From Bog-756 sp963727955 (lineage in GTDB: Bacteria > Actinomycetota > Acidimicrobiia > Acidimicrobiales > RAAP-2): a stretch of 64,000 nucleotides of DNA. Below are positions 18,169 through 27,208 of the stretch, one piece after another (position 1 is the stretch's first letter; each line of letters starts with the position of its first letter). Below the pieces are notes generated by a model. The model ran no database searches. It was not told where the DNA came from and worked only from the letters and a program-made list of their open reading frames with translations. The stretch is taken from NCBI GenBank assembly GCA_963727955.1, contig CAVSII010000008.1:215511-279510 (forward strand), written 5' to 3'. Both the position numbers and the translations under genes were made by a program.

Positions 18169-19596
18169 TCAGGCCTCTCCCGCCCACGCCTTTACGGCCT
18201 GCTCGACGACGGTCCCGTTGAAGAACTCGGAGTTGGTCCCCGTGTAGAAGGCCACCGGGTTCTCGAAAGTGAAGGCACGGAAGGCGTCGGTGTCGATCCA
18301 TTGGCGTTCCACCATCTCGTAGGCCTCGTGGAGGACTGCGGAGACGTCGGGAACGTCCCAGTGGGAGATATCAGACCCCATCATGACGCGAAGCTCGGCG
18401 CCACAAGGGTTGACCGAGGTGTTGAAAGCCAGCGAGGTCAAGGGATCGTCAGCTTCGCAGCCGAACCAGAAGCGGTCGACAAACAGGTCTTTGATGTCGT
18501 GGACACCCTCGATGCGGCATGCCGCCCACTCGTCAAGGGTGCTTTCGTCCTCGGTCGCTCGCCGCGGGGGACGAGCCCCGGTAAGAGCATCGGGTGCGTA
18601 CCTGGTCATCAAATCGACCAGAAGATCTCTATCGACCAGGCGCGGATCAAGGTTCTGCTCGAGCGCCGCCAGGTTGCGCTTCTCCCAGTGGCTGACGATG
18701 TCGCTGTAGAGGGCAGCCGCCCACGCCACTCCCCCCTCCAGGAAGGCGAAGTTCATCCGCGGGAACCGCCGGGTGACGCCCCCCAGAAATAACGATTTGG
18801 CCAACGACTGCTGCCCTTCAGCCAGCATCGACAGGTGATTGAACACATAGCTCGATATGGAACGGTAAGGCGTCATCCCGATGAATCCGGAGTGAAAGGC
18901 GATGGACACTCCCAGCTCCGTGGCCGCCGCCCATACCGGGTCATAGTCGTAAGCGGAATCGACGCCGAATTGGTCGAGCCAGAAGGCATACTTGGCCAGC
19001 TGAGGATCGCTTCCAGCCAGGGCGTCGAAGGGCCGTTGGACATAGCCGGCCAGGACCACTGCCTTGAACCCGAGCTCCCTCACCGCGAATTCGAGCTCGG
19101 CGACGGCCTCGTCGGGGGTCACCATGGGAATGGCGGCCACCGGGGTCAGCCGGTCCGACAGTGAGGCGAACCGGTCGGCATTGCAGCGATTGAGAGCCCG
19201 GCAGGTTCCGCGGCGGTATTTGTCGTCATCGCTGTGCATGAAGACCAACCCCAGGCTGGGATAGACGATCCCGAAGTCGATGCCGATCTCGTCCAGCCGC
19301 TCGTACAGAAACTGGGGAAACAAGGCGGTGGCCAAATCGATGGTCTGCTTGGCCGGGGCGCTCCACCACGGTCCCCGCGGGGTCCGGGTGGCCTTCCGTT
19401 CGGCAGGGCTCTGGTCGTGCCATGGCGTCTCCGTCCCGCCATAGGGCGGGACCATCCGCCGAAAGAGGGGATGCTGGAGGGACAGCCCCTCTTGTTCGAG
19501 ATACGGGGCCAGGGTCGGCAGGTGCTCGGCCATGTGGCCATCACTGTCGATCACCGGGTGCCCGAGCTGGGCCCGGATTTGGGACGCACCGGCCAT
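18169..19596 (-). CDS. Amidohydrolase-2 family metal-dependent hydrolase
   Basis: 475 residues of the ACMS-decarboxylase-like amidohydrolase-2 family. Metal or active-site landmarks are VIDSDGHMAEH at the N-terminus (a D-x-D-x-H variant of the usual DxHxH), AFHSGFIG in the middle and MMGSDISHWD near the C-terminus. Family members hydrolyse C-C or C-N bonds or decarboxylate aromatic breakdown products. First gene of the minus-strand pair with the D-aminoacylase-like gene. Its ATG lies only five bases from a 16-bp palindrome, so the promoter region is probably directly controlled. Confidence 0.88.
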   Translation of the reverse strand: MAGASQIRAQLGHPVIDSDGHMAEHLPTLAPYLEQEGLSLQHPLFRRMVPPYGGTETPWHDQSPAERKATRTPRGPWWSAPAKQTIDLATALFPQFLYERLDEIGIDFGIVYPSLGLVFMHSDDDKYRRGTCRALNRCNADRFASLSDRLTPVAAIPMVTPDEAVAELEFAVRELGFKAVVLAGYVQRPFDALAGSDPQLAKYAFWLDQFGVDSAYDYDPVWAAATELGVSIAFHSGFIGMTPYRSISSYVFNHLSMLAEGQQSLAKSLFLGGVTRRFPRMNFAFLEGGVAWAAALYSDIVSHWEKRNLAALEQNLDPRLVDRDLLVDLMTRYAPDALTGARPPRRATEDESTLDEWAACRIEGVHDIKDLFVDRFWFGCEADDPLTSLAFNTSVNPCGAELRVMMGSDISHWDVPDVSAVLHEAYEMVERQWIDTDAFRAFTFENPVAFYTGTNSEFFNGTVVEQAVKAWAGEA

Positions 19597-19601
19597 CGGC
19601 C

Positions 19602-19617
19602 TAATATACGCATATTA
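19602..19617. promoter_or_regulatory. 16-bp palindromic operator candidate between divergent amidohydrolase genes
   Basis: TAATATACGCATATTA: two perfect 6-base arms around ACGC, in an otherwise GC-rich 89-base divergent intergenic region. It begins six bases from the minus-strand start codon, where a bound repressor would block transcription or ribosome loading. The A/T-rich arms could also act as -10 elements. The binding protein is not identified; the nearest regulator gene is the TetR at 22782-23417. Confidence 0.6.
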
Positions 19618-19637
19618 CCGTCCTCCGGGGACGGTAA
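19615..19637. promoter_or_regulatory. Second inverted repeat in the same divergent region
   Basis: TTACCGTCC and GGACGGTAA (9-base perfect arms) around TCCGG, overlapping the end of the neighbouring palindrome by three bases. TTGACA follows at 19653-19658, 28 bases before the plus-strand start. The two overlapping symmetric elements suggest joint control of both amidohydrolase transcripts; a hairpin in the leader RNA is an alternative. Confidence 0.5.
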
Positions 19638-19685
19638 CGGCTTACTGTCCGGTTGACAGCTACCGTCTCCCCACCGAGGTGTCCC

Positions 19686-21380
19686 GTGGTCTACGACGTC
19701 GTCATCCGCAACGGCACGGTGGTGGACGGGTCGGGCACCGGTTCCTACCGGGCCGACGTCGGGGTGGTGGACGACAGGATCGCCACGGTCGGCAGGATCA
19801 CCACTCGAGGATCCGTGGACATCGATGCCGAAGGACACGTGGTCACCCCCGGATTCATCGACGGCCACACCCACATGGATGCGCAGGTCTTCTGGGATCC
19901 CTCCGGCTCGAGCTCGTGCTGGCACGGAGTGACGACCGCGGTGATGGGCAACTGTGGCTTCACATTGGCACCGGTACGCTCCCATCAACGGGAACTCGTG
20001 GTCCGCAACCTCGAACGGGCAGAGGACATCGATCCCGCTGCCCTGGCCGCCGGCATCGATTGGTGCTTCGAGACTTTCCCTCAGTACCTCGACGCGGTCG
20101 ACCGACTGCCCAAAGGCATCAACTTCGCAGCCAATATCGGACACTCTGCTCTCCGGACCTGGGCAATGGGCGAGAGAGCCTTCGACGAAAAGGCGTCGGA
20201 CCAGGACCTCACCCTTATGTCCGACCAGCTGGCCGATGCGCTTCGAGCGGGGGCCATCGGGTTCTCCACCTCCCGTACGCAGCACCACGAGACTTCAGAT
20301 GGGCGACCGGTGGCGTCACGGATCGCCTCGTGGAGCGAGGTGGCGGCACTGGTCGAGGTGATGGGCAGACACGGCGGCATCTTCGAAGGCGCCGATGCCG
20401 GCATGTCGGCCCCCGATCCGGTGGTACGCCAGCGGTCTCTGGACCGGATGACCGGTCTGGCTGCCTACACCGGGGTGCCGATGACCTTCGGACTACTGGC
20501 TACCCGCTCGGCCGGCTATCTCCTCGACTTCCTCGATCAGGCGGCGGCCAAGGGGGCCCGGATGGTGGCACAGACCCATTGCCGGGGCATCTCCGTCCTC
20601 CTTTCCCTGAAGACGCGATTGCCGTTCGATCTCATCCCCGCATGGTCCGCACTGCGCTCCCGACCGGTTGAGGATCAATTGCGTGTCTTGAGTGACACCG
20701 AGCTTCGACTCCCCTTCGTCGAGGCCGCCGTGGCTGCCGATTACGGGAAGTTCACCGGTGTCGGGGCACAGGCACGACCTCCGGACTTCGACGGCATCCG
20801 CGTTTACCGGCACGGGCTGCCACCCAATCCCTCCGTAGCCGACATCGCCGCCCAACGAGGGATTCATCCGGCCGAGGCCATGATCGAGCTGTGTGTGGCT
20901 TCGCAGGGTGAGCAGCTCTTCATCCAGCCCAGCCTCTATCCCCAGGACGACGAGATTTTGGAGCGCGCCCTACGGCATCCGCGGACAGTCATGACCTTCT
21001 CCGACTCGGGGGCGCACCTCAGCCAGATCGCCGACTCATCCATTCACACCCATCTGCTCGGACACTGGGTGCGGGACCGCCAAGCATTCACCCTCGAAGA
21101 GGGTGTCCGCATGATCACCCTGGAGCCGGCGGTGGCATGGGGATTCAGCGACCGCGGACTCCTACGCCAAGGCATGACGGCCGATCTGAATGTATTCGAT
21201 CCTTCCAGCGTCGGCCCTCGCGTCCCGGAACTGGTCGACGATCTCCCCGGCGGAGGCTGTCGACTCGAACAGCGTTCGACCGGATTTCTGGCCACCCTGG
21301 TGGGGGGACGGGTCACCATTGATCAGGGACGGCTGACCGGAACGACACCGGGCCGACTGTTGCGACGCCGTCAGGTCTGA
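19686..21380 (+). CDS. D-aminoacylase-like amidohydrolase
   Basis: 564 residues, a paralogue of the protein at 16440-18167. Same order of landmarks: YDVVIRNGTVVDGSG at the start, PGFIDGHTHMDAQVFWDP (metal motif), HGVTTAVMGNCGF, then MTFSDSGAHLSQ (late metal aspartate) and ADLNVFDPSSVG in the C-terminal beta domain. The GTG at 19686 is chosen because GAGG lies six bases before it; the open frame starts at 19653 without a site. It is divergent from the other two amidohydrolase genes, so three related hydrolases share one regulatory region, pointing to a pathway with successive hydrolytic steps on amide or ring substrates. Confidence 0.9.
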   Translation: MVYDVVIRNGTVVDGSGTGSYRADVGVVDDRIATVGRITTRGSVDIDAEGHVVTPGFIDGHTHMDAQVFWDPSGSSSCWHGVTTAVMGNCGFTLAPVRSHQRELVVRNLERAEDIDPAALAAGIDWCFETFPQYLDAVDRLPKGINFAANIGHSALRTWAMGERAFDEKASDQDLTLMSDQLADALRAGAIGFSTSRTQHHETSDGRPVASRIASWSEVAALVEVMGRHGGIFEGADAGMSAPDPVVRQRSLDRMTGLAAYTGVPMTFGLLATRSAGYLLDFLDQAAAKGARMVAQTHCRGISVLLSLKTRLPFDLIPAWSALRSRPVEDQLRVLSDTELRLPFVEAAVAADYGKFTGVGAQARPPDFDGIRVYRHGLPPNPSVADIAAQRGIHPAEAMIELCVASQGEQLFIQPSLYPQDDEILERALRHPRTVMTFSDSGAHLSQIADSSIHTHLLGHWVRDRQAFTLEEGVRMITLEPAVAWGFSDRGLLRQGMTADLNVFDPSSVGPRVPELVDDLPGGGCRLEQRSTGFLATLVGGRVTIDQGRLTGTTPGRLLRRRQV

Positions 21381-21402
21381 CACCGAACCGGGGCTGGTCC
21401 GG

Positions 21403-21837
21403 TCAACGCATCCATACTGTGGTCGACCGGCGAGTGGCAATGACCCACCGATCTCCCTGGCGCGCACAGTGGTCGCGGTATCGAATCCCCAGAGTCAAGT
21501 CGCCGCTGCCGTCGCTCGCACTCCCGATCTGGTAGACGACCGCGTAGGTGTCCATCGAGGCCTCCTCGCCGCTGTCAGCCACCTCGATGAGGGGTTCACC
21601 GATCATGTGCATGCTGGAGGGAAAGGAGCGCGGTGCCCGCATGGTATTCAGCCACGCCTCGAGGGTCTGGGTACCACCGGCACCCACGATCTCGGCCTCA
21701 GGATGAAAGAGGGACGAGAGAGTTTCGACGTCCCGCTGGTCGACGGCGCGGGCATACCGTTGGAGCAGGGACCGCAGGTCCTGGTGGGGATCGGAGCCGG
21801 TCGGCCGGTTGGGGTGGTCATTGACCGCCGGAGTCAC
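21403..21837 (-). CDS. SnoaL-like / NTF2-fold protein
   Basis: 144 residues. The segment LRSLLQRYARAVDQRDVETLSSLFHPEAEIVGAGG is the typical first part of SnoaL-like proteins (helix pair then strand), and later DTYAVVYQI and RYRDHCARQGDRWVIATRRS are the cone-forming strands. Such proteins act as cyclases, dehydratases or isomerases, or as small ligand-binding partners. The GTG at 21837 overlaps the stop of the upstream cyclase-family gene by four bases (GTGA), so I do not use the longer open frame from 22020. Last gene of the SDR-TetR-cyclase-SnoaL operon. Confidence 0.85.
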   Translation of the reverse strand: MTPAVNDHPNRPTGSDPHQDLRSLLQRYARAVDQRDVETLSSLFHPEAEIVGAGGTQTLEAWLNTMRAPRSFPSSMHMIGEPLIEVADSGEEASMDTYAVVYQIGSASDGSGDLTLGIRYRDHCARQGDRWVIATRRSTTVWMR

Positions 21838-22769
21838 AGCACGGCCACCGGATTCACGGGGCAGCCGGTGCCGCGCGGTATCCGGAGCGGGGCCATCGAG
21901 AACAGAAAATCCCATCGTCCGACCTGGTCGCAGCGCTCTCGCAGCTGAATCACGCTCAGGTTGTCGATGAGGTGCAGGCCCATGGCCACGATGCCGATCT
22001 GGTGCACCGGAAACGGCCACTGGGGGATGTCAAGGAAGGGCATCGGGTCGGAGATGCCGTCGCTACCAAGGACGGCCACCTGCCGGTCGCTGATCCATGC
22101 CAGGCATCCGGGATGCAAGCCCGACAAACCGTCGAAGCCATGCACGGCCCGACGACGAGTCTCCCGACCGGTGGCGACAATGAGGATGTCCCCGGGCCCG
22201 ACGGTTATACCTTGGGCGGCTTCGGTCCGCTCGAGATCGGCCACGGTCACCACGTCGCCCGCACCGAAGTAGTCGACGCCGAGCGCTCGGGGAACATCCA
22301 GGAGCACTCCTCGGCCGATGACACCGTTGGCCATCGAGAGAACCGTGTTGGACAGAGCGCCGTCACTCCGGACCTGGCTGGCCGGACGCCCTCCGTACAT
22401 CTCGCCGTGGACGAACATGTGCGAGAGTGCGTCGACGTGGGTGGTCCACAAGCCGTGGACGTCGAGAGCAAGATGGTCGCGGGCGGCTTCGTATCCGGGG
22501 ATTCCGTTGGAGTCACGCGCATCACCGGAGGCCAACATGTGATGTTGGACAGGATGGGGATGTTCGGGTCGCGGTTCGGTGGCCAGGTCGTGAGCCAGGC
22601 TGATCGTCTCCCCACTACAGACCAGGGCGGCGGCTGCCGCTGTCCGGTCGCCGGTGAGATAGTTGAGCGTCCCCCGCTCGTCGTCGGGTCCCCACCGTCC
22701 CCAGGTCTTGAGTGATTCATAGAAAGCGTCCAGTTCTCCCGAACTGGGCACGGTGTAAGGGGCGTTCAC
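21834..22769 (-). CDS. Cyclase-family (kynurenine-formamidase-like) metal hydrolase
   Basis: 311 residues of the Cyclase family (PF04199). The metal motif is DVHGLWTTHVDALSHMF near residues 104-120 (H-x-G-T-H-x-D-x3-H pattern with small changes). Other family marks are WGPDDERGTLN near the N-terminus and PLGxxL-like GVLLDVPRALGVDYF. Members hydrolyse formamides, lactones or related bonds. GTG start at 22769; 12 bases downstream of the TetR gene's stop, and coupled to the SnoaL gene. Probably part of a degradative route with the neighbouring SDR. Confidence 0.88.
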   Translation of the reverse strand: MNAPYTVPSSGELDAFYESLKTWGRWGPDDERGTLNYLTGDRTAAAAALVCSGETISLAHDLATEPRPEHPHPVQHHMLASGDARDSNGIPGYEAARDHLALDVHGLWTTHVDALSHMFVHGEMYGGRPASQVRSDGALSNTVLSMANGVIGRGVLLDVPRALGVDYFGAGDVVTVADLERTEAAQGITVGPGDILIVATGRETRRRAVHGFDGLSGLHPGCLAWISDRQVAVLGSDGISDPMPFLDIPQWPFPVHQIGIVAMGLHLIDNLSVIQLRERCDQVGRWDFLFSMAPLRIPRGTGCPVNPVAVL

Positions 22770-22781
22770 GGGGCCATCCTC

Positions 22782-23417
22782 TCAACTGGTGGGGCGGATT
22801 GCCGTCATGGCCCCGAGCACCATGGCCATCAGGTTGTCGACGAACCGGTCGTCGGGGAGGGCTCGGTGCTTGCTGGTCCTCTCATCGAGGAGCCGAGCCC
22901 AGTCGGCCACCGCTCGTCCGACGAACACGATGCACAGCTCGCAACGGATCCGCCACAAGTCGTCGGGCACCTCCGGACATCGTTGGCGGAGGAGCTCCCA
23001 CGCCTCGTAGCCGGCAGTCTCCCGCATCAGTGATCGGATCTCCGGGGTCGTACGGTCGAGCATTCCGGACAGCTCCGAGCCGATCCGAAGGTACGCACGT
23101 TCTCGCCACCCGCGCCGGGCCAAGTCGGCCAGCGGACGAACGATGACGGCAGTGGCGGCCAGACGATCGTCGGGCGGACCGCGGCGGACCTGGGCCAGGA
23201 GAGCCCGCCGTTGAGCAGCAATGACGGGCACGTGCCGCTCCAGAACCCCATAGAGCACATCGGTCCGGCTCCCGATGTGATAGCGGACGGCAGATGCATT
23301 GCGCTGAGCGGCGGTCCGCACGATCTCCGCCACCGACACGTTGTCCACACCCCTCTCGGCGAACAGAGCTGTGGCCGCGTCGAGAAGCCGATCGCGCGTA
23401 GTCATCGACTCGGACAT
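22782..23417 (-). CDS. TetR-family transcriptional regulator
   Basis: 211 residues. The N-terminal helix-turn-helix reads RDRLLDAATALFAERGVDNVSVAEIV then RNASAVRYHIGSRTDVLYGVL, with the atypical recognition segment SAVRYHIGSR typical of one TetR branch. ATG at 23417 is chosen; another at 23405 is close, and the open frame to 23588 has no similarity. It sits inside the operon between the SDR and cyclase genes, so it probably controls that operon and perhaps the divergent SRPBCC gene. I saw no clear palindrome in 24338-24564. Confidence 0.88.
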   Translation of the reverse strand: MSESMTTRDRLLDAATALFAERGVDNVSVAEIVRTAAQRNASAVRYHIGSRTDVLYGVLERHVPVIAAQRRALLAQVRRGPPDDRLAATAVIVRPLADLARRGWRERAYLRIGSELSGMLDRTTPEIRSLMRETAGYEAWELLRQRCPEVPDDLWRIRCELCIVFVGRAVADWARLLDERTSKHRALPDDRFVDNLMAMVLGAMTAIRPTS

Positions 23418-23488
23418 GGACGGGCCACAGTACTCCGCCCACTCTGGAGGGCCGCAGCTCGGTGGTGGGGAGGCCGACAAGCGCTGGC

Positions 23489-24337
23489 TCAAGGCCATCC
23501 GGCAAGGAGTCCCAGCTGGCGACAGACCTCCTGCGCCTCGACCCACTGGCCATTTCGCTCGATGGCCCGATCGTCGGTAGCCAACCATGCGGCCACCGCG
23601 CCGACGACATCGGCCGGAGCACCCTTCGAGGCATCAAAGCCGAACTCGGCCATGTCGAGGGCGATGCGCTCGGTGGCCACGAACCCGGGGCTCAGGTTGA
23701 ATGCCAGAATTCCCCGGCCACCGAGTTCGACGGCAACCATGCCCGCCACCCGGTGGAGGGCACCCTTGGACATCCCGTACCCGAGCCCCCAACCGCCACG
23801 ACCGGCGGGACGACCCGGATCCATCGTTCCCGAGCTCGAAGCCAGGTTGACGATCACGCCCCGTCCACATTCGACCATGTGTGGAAGGACCAGCTTGATC
23901 AAGATGACCGGGGCCATGACATTGGCCTCGAGATGGCGGTCAATGAGGTCGACCGGAGTGTCCAGAATCTGGTCCATGTGGCCGGGCCCGACATAGCGTC
24001 CGTTGTTGACCAGAACATCGATCGAACCCCAGCGCTCGCGCACCGTGGCCACTGCCGAACCCAGCGAGGCCCGATCCAGAAGGTCGAGATAGATGGGGAG
24101 GGCCCGACGTCCTTCCCGCTCGATGAGGGCAGCGGTGGTGTCGAGTGAGCCCGGAAGGGCCCGGGTGTTGGAGGAGGCCACCGTGGACGAATGTTCCCGC
24201 TGCTCACCCTCGTGGAGTGTCCTGGCTCCGACGGCCACGTCGTAGCCGGCCCGGGCCAGGTGGACAGCGATGGCCTTGCCGATCCCCCGGCTGCCCCCGG
24301 TGACCAGCGCTGTCCCCTTGGCCGCTCCTGAAACCAT
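23489..24337 (-). CDS. Short-chain dehydrogenase/reductase
   Basis: 282-residue SDR. Cofactor loop TGGSRGIGK near residue 14, VNNGRYVG instead of the standard NNAG, catalytic serine in NLASSSGT and Y-x3-K in YGMSKGALH. The insert before the NNG motif (HEGEQREHSSTVASSNTRALPGSLDTT) is seen in SDRs of the hydroxysteroid-dehydrogenase-like group. First gene of the minus-strand operon, 71 bases upstream of the TetR gene. Probably cytosolic; substrate unknown. Confidence 0.88.
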   Translation of the reverse strand: MVSGAAKGTALVTGGSRGIGKAIAVHLARAGYDVAVGARTLHEGEQREHSSTVASSNTRALPGSLDTTAALIEREGRRALPIYLDLLDRASLGSAVATVRERWGSIDVLVNNGRYVGPGHMDQILDTPVDLIDRHLEANVMAPVILIKLVLPHMVECGRGVIVNLASSSGTMDPGRPAGRGGWGLGYGMSKGALHRVAGMVAVELGGRGILAFNLSPGFVATERIALDMAEFGFDASKGAPADVVGAVAAWLATDDRAIERNGQWVEAQEVCRQLGLLAGWP

Positions 24338-24564
24338 TCTGACTCCTCGGTGCTCATGCGAAGTCCGGTTCGACCGACGATCGGTTACGTCGACCTCCGG
24401 GTCTGCCGATCACACTGTAGAAGGACCCTCCTCGATGGACGAGAGTGTCGAGTTTTTCCGTCCGAGGCCGATGGCCCAGAGGCGAGCCTCTTTCCCCGGG
24501 CTCTGTCGGATGTTATAAATGCTGGTGGCGCACATTGTTCATCACGAAACAGAAGGCGGATCCA

Positions 24565-25041
24565 ATGGATGGAAAGGTAGCCGTGTCGCGGGAGATCGGC
24601 GCTCCGACTGAGCGGGTGTGGTCGATGGTCACGGACATGACTCAGATGGGCAGATGGTCACCGGAGAGCGACGGAGCTACGTGGGTGGGGGGTACCGAGG
24701 GCCCACGGCCCGGGGCGGTATTCACCAGCAGGAATCGCAACGGCAAGAGGACATGGACGACTGTGGGAACCATCGTGGACGTCGAAGCCGGTCATCTCTT
24801 CAGTTTCCGGATCAAGGCACGAGGTCTGGCTATCGCCGAATGGCGATACGCCTTCGAGAGGACCCCGTCAGGTTGTCGGGTGACCGAAACCTGGATCGAC
24901 CGCCGTGGTCCGCTGGCCAAAATCATCGGGAGGTGGGCGACCGGTGTCGCCGACCGGACCACCCACAACCGGGTATCGATGGAGCAGACACTCGACCGCC
25001 TCAAGTCGGCTGCCGAGTCAGCGACCTCGGTTACGGGCTGA
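24565..25041 (+). CDS. SRPBCC-family (polyketide cyclase/dehydrase-like) protein
   Basis: 158 residues starting MDGKVAVSREIGAPTERVWSMVTDMTQMGRWSPE, the diagnostic start of START/SRPBCC-fold proteins, with the strand FRIKARGLAIAEWRYAFE and a C-terminal helix from about residue 120. These bind hydrophobic ligands in a helix-grip cavity. AAGGCGGA lies 5 bases before the ATG at 24565. It is divergent from the SDR-TetR-cyclase-SnoaL operon across about 230 bases, hinting at a common lipophilic substrate; that is inference. Confidence 0.85.
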   Translation: MDGKVAVSREIGAPTERVWSMVTDMTQMGRWSPESDGATWVGGTEGPRPGAVFTSRNRNGKRTWTTVGTIVDVEAGHLFSFRIKARGLAIAEWRYAFERTPSGCRVTETWIDRRGPLAKIIGRWATGVADRTTHNRVSMEQTLDRLKSAAESATSVTG

Positions 25042-25263
25042 TCAGTTCTGGAAGAAGTACAGTCCGCCGTTGCTCGAATACGGCGAACCGACGACGATCA
25101 CTTCGGTTCCTACGGTGTCCGACCATCCGAAGTAATCCCCTCCGACAGTGGCGGTGGGGACCGACAACGTGGACAACTCCCGTGGTCCCGGTAGCTCGAT
25201 TCCGGTTTCGGTCAATAACTGACGACCTTGCCTGGTAGTCAGCGCCTGTAGTGGGCTGTGACC

Positions 25264-25764
25264 ATGTTCGAAAGCGACCAGGATCTCGAGAGCCTTCAGG
25301 CCCTCCTGGATCGGAGCTACGCCGCCGCCGGGTCCCATCTCCGTGAGGTCATAACTCCGGACAGACGGCTTGGCGCCCACGAGGTGTGCGACCGCCTGAC
25401 CGGCATGCGACTCCTGGCCCTGGCCACCGTGACCTCGGACCGGCGGCCCGTGGTGGTCCCCGTCGACGGCGTCTTCTACAGAGGTGCCTTCCATTTCGGG
25501 TCGGCGCCCGATGCTCTGCGAATCGTCCACATCCGTAGGAATCCGGCAGTGAGCGCAACTCATCTGCCCGGCGAGGAACTGGCCATAACCGTCCACGGAA
25601 CGGCGACCGTGCTCGACATGAAGGATCACCGCAATACCGGTCTCCGGAAGGCTGTGCTGGATATCTACATACCGCGGTACGGGAAGGAGTGGGAGGACTT
25701 CCTCGACGGGAATGTCTATGTGAGGATCGACGCCGAGCGGATGTTCACCTTCAGCATGGAGTGA
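25264..25764 (+). CDS. Pyridoxamine 5'-phosphate oxidase-fold flavin/F420-type protein
   Basis: 166 residues with the split-barrel PPOX pattern: RLTGMRLLALATVTSDRRPVVVPVDGVFYRGAFHFGS followed by RNPAVSATHLPGEELAITVHGTATVL. Family members bind FMN, F420 or haem and often reduce small molecules; the cofactor cannot be told from the sequence. ATG at 25264 is used, with GTG two codons upstream possible. About 220 bases separate it from the SRPBCC gene, a stretch in which I see no other feature. Confidence 0.8.
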   Translation: MFESDQDLESLQALLDRSYAAAGSHLREVITPDRRLGAHEVCDRLTGMRLLALATVTSDRRPVVVPVDGVFYRGAFHFGSAPDALRIVHIRRNPAVSATHLPGEELAITVHGTATVLDMKDHRNTGLRKAVLDIYIPRYGKEWEDFLDGNVYVRIDAERMFTFSME

Positions 25765-25780
25765 GCCGGTAGGGCCGCAG

Positions 25781-27013
25781 TCACACGTATTTGAGCAACT
25801 CCACCGCTACCACCAGCCACGTGGCGCCGGCAAGGCCTACGTATGGCCAGAGGCGGCGGCCAGTACCCAGGAGTACAATCCAACTGAACAGATAGACATC
25901 GTCGAGGCTGCGGAATCCCACATCGCCGCGCCAGATGCCCGATGCCGCGCACACCGCCAGCACCACGACAGCGGCCCAGGCCAATCGTTCGTGGATGGGA
26001 ACCGTGGTAGTGCGGATCGACACGGCGGCACCCACCGCCATGGCCGTCAGAACGAGCAGTTCGCCGAACCAAAGAAAGGAGGCCACCGAGGGGAGTGCGG
26101 GCCAGTAGAAGCGGATCCCATCGATCAACCCGTTCAGAGGGGGGCCGAGGTTGGCATTCCCGCTGTCGCGGATTGCCACAGAACGGGTAGTGACAAAGAC
26201 GACCAACTGCCAGGCGGCGAATCCGAGGAGCGGCAGCAACCACGAGACATCCGACGGGCCCCAGGGGCGCCGGTCGCGCCCGATCGCCCGACCAGCGAGG
26301 CGGGTAGCGGCGATGATGACCACCACGTAGGCAGCTGTCTCCTTGGTCACTACGGCGCCCAGCAACAGGACCCCTGCCAGCACCCATCGATGCTTTCGGT
26401 AGGCCCACAGTCCGAGGAGTAAGAAGGCGGCTGCGGTGATCTCGGTCAGGTCTCTACTGGCGCTCCACAGGTAGCCCCAGTACCCGGCCAGGGCCAGTCC
26501 CCACAGCGCGTGCCGGCCGCTGTCCTGGGCCAGAAGGGCCCCGCCGAGGCCAACTGCACCCAGCGAAACCACATTGATGACGATCAGGGTGTCGGGAACC
26601 AACGATGGACGGCCGGCCGCAAGCGCCCAGGCAATGGCCGGGTAGCCGATACGCTCCAGACGGGATAGCGAGTCGAGACGAATCCCAAATGCCGATCGGG
26701 CAAGATCGGCGGGATCCAGAGCCATCCGGTAGTAGAACTGACCGTCGTAGCCATTCCCATCGACCACGAAGATGCCTCGCGGGAGAACTCGGGGGTCGAC
26801 ATGGGCGCTGCCGGCCACGATGAAGATGGAAACGTCTCCGTGGGCGACGAGGACCAGGCGCCCGAGCACGAAGATGAGGCCCGAAACGCTGGCTACCGCG
26901 GCCACCATGACGGGCGAGTCCGCCATCTTCTTCGGGCCTGCAGGGTCGATGCGGTGCTGACCGCCCGTCCCTCTGGCCAACAGATTAGGCTCCCGAGGCC
27001 CGAGCAATCTCAT
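25781..27013 (-). CDS. Polytopic membrane protein, possible glycosyltransferase-like (GT-C type)
   Basis: 410 residues with about 10 hydrophobic helices. The first loop contains VDGNGYDGQFYYRMALDP, a motif shared by a group of bacterial GT-C-like membrane proteins in which the loop after helix 1 carries acidic residues. Later loops are short. That makes lipid-linked sugar transfer a reasonable guess, no more. ATG at 27013 has AGGTG eight bases upstream; ATG at 26926 is an alternative that removes the hydrophilic N-terminus. It converges on the PPOX gene. Confidence 0.75.
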   Translation of the reverse strand: MRLLGPREPNLLARGTGGQHRIDPAGPKKMADSPVMVAAVASVSGLIFVLGRLVLVAHGDVSIFIVAGSAHVDPRVLPRGIFVVDGNGYDGQFYYRMALDPADLARSAFGIRLDSLSRLERIGYPAIAWALAAGRPSLVPDTLIVINVVSLGAVGLGGALLAQDSGRHALWGLALAGYWGYLWSASRDLTEITAAAFLLLGLWAYRKHRWVLAGVLLLGAVVTKETAAYVVVIIAATRLAGRAIGRDRRPWGPSDVSWLLPLLGFAAWQLVVFVTTRSVAIRDSGNANLGPPLNGLIDGIRFYWPALPSVASFLWFGELLVLTAMAVGAAVSIRTTTVPIHERLAWAAVVVLAVCAASGIWRGDVGFRSLDDVYLFSWIVLLGTGRRLWPYVGLAGATWLVVAVELLKYV

Positions 27014-27208
27014 TCAAGAGGCACCTGGAGTCGCAGTGTAGCCCCTGGTCATCGCCCTAGGAGAGTCGCTGATCGGGCCCGTGGCCGCCGTGCCACCGGT
27101 AATCCAGCACGACGCCCGGCTAGCCGTCCGGTACACGGTGATCGAATTCTTCACTGTTTGTTATGCAGGTCTTAGCCGAAGTCCATGTTCGATCAACAGA
27201 CTGGGACC

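Noticed and set aside
19532..20671. 379-residue plus-strand open frame
   Set aside because: Same strand but wrong phase relative to the D-aminoacylase-like gene starting at 19686.
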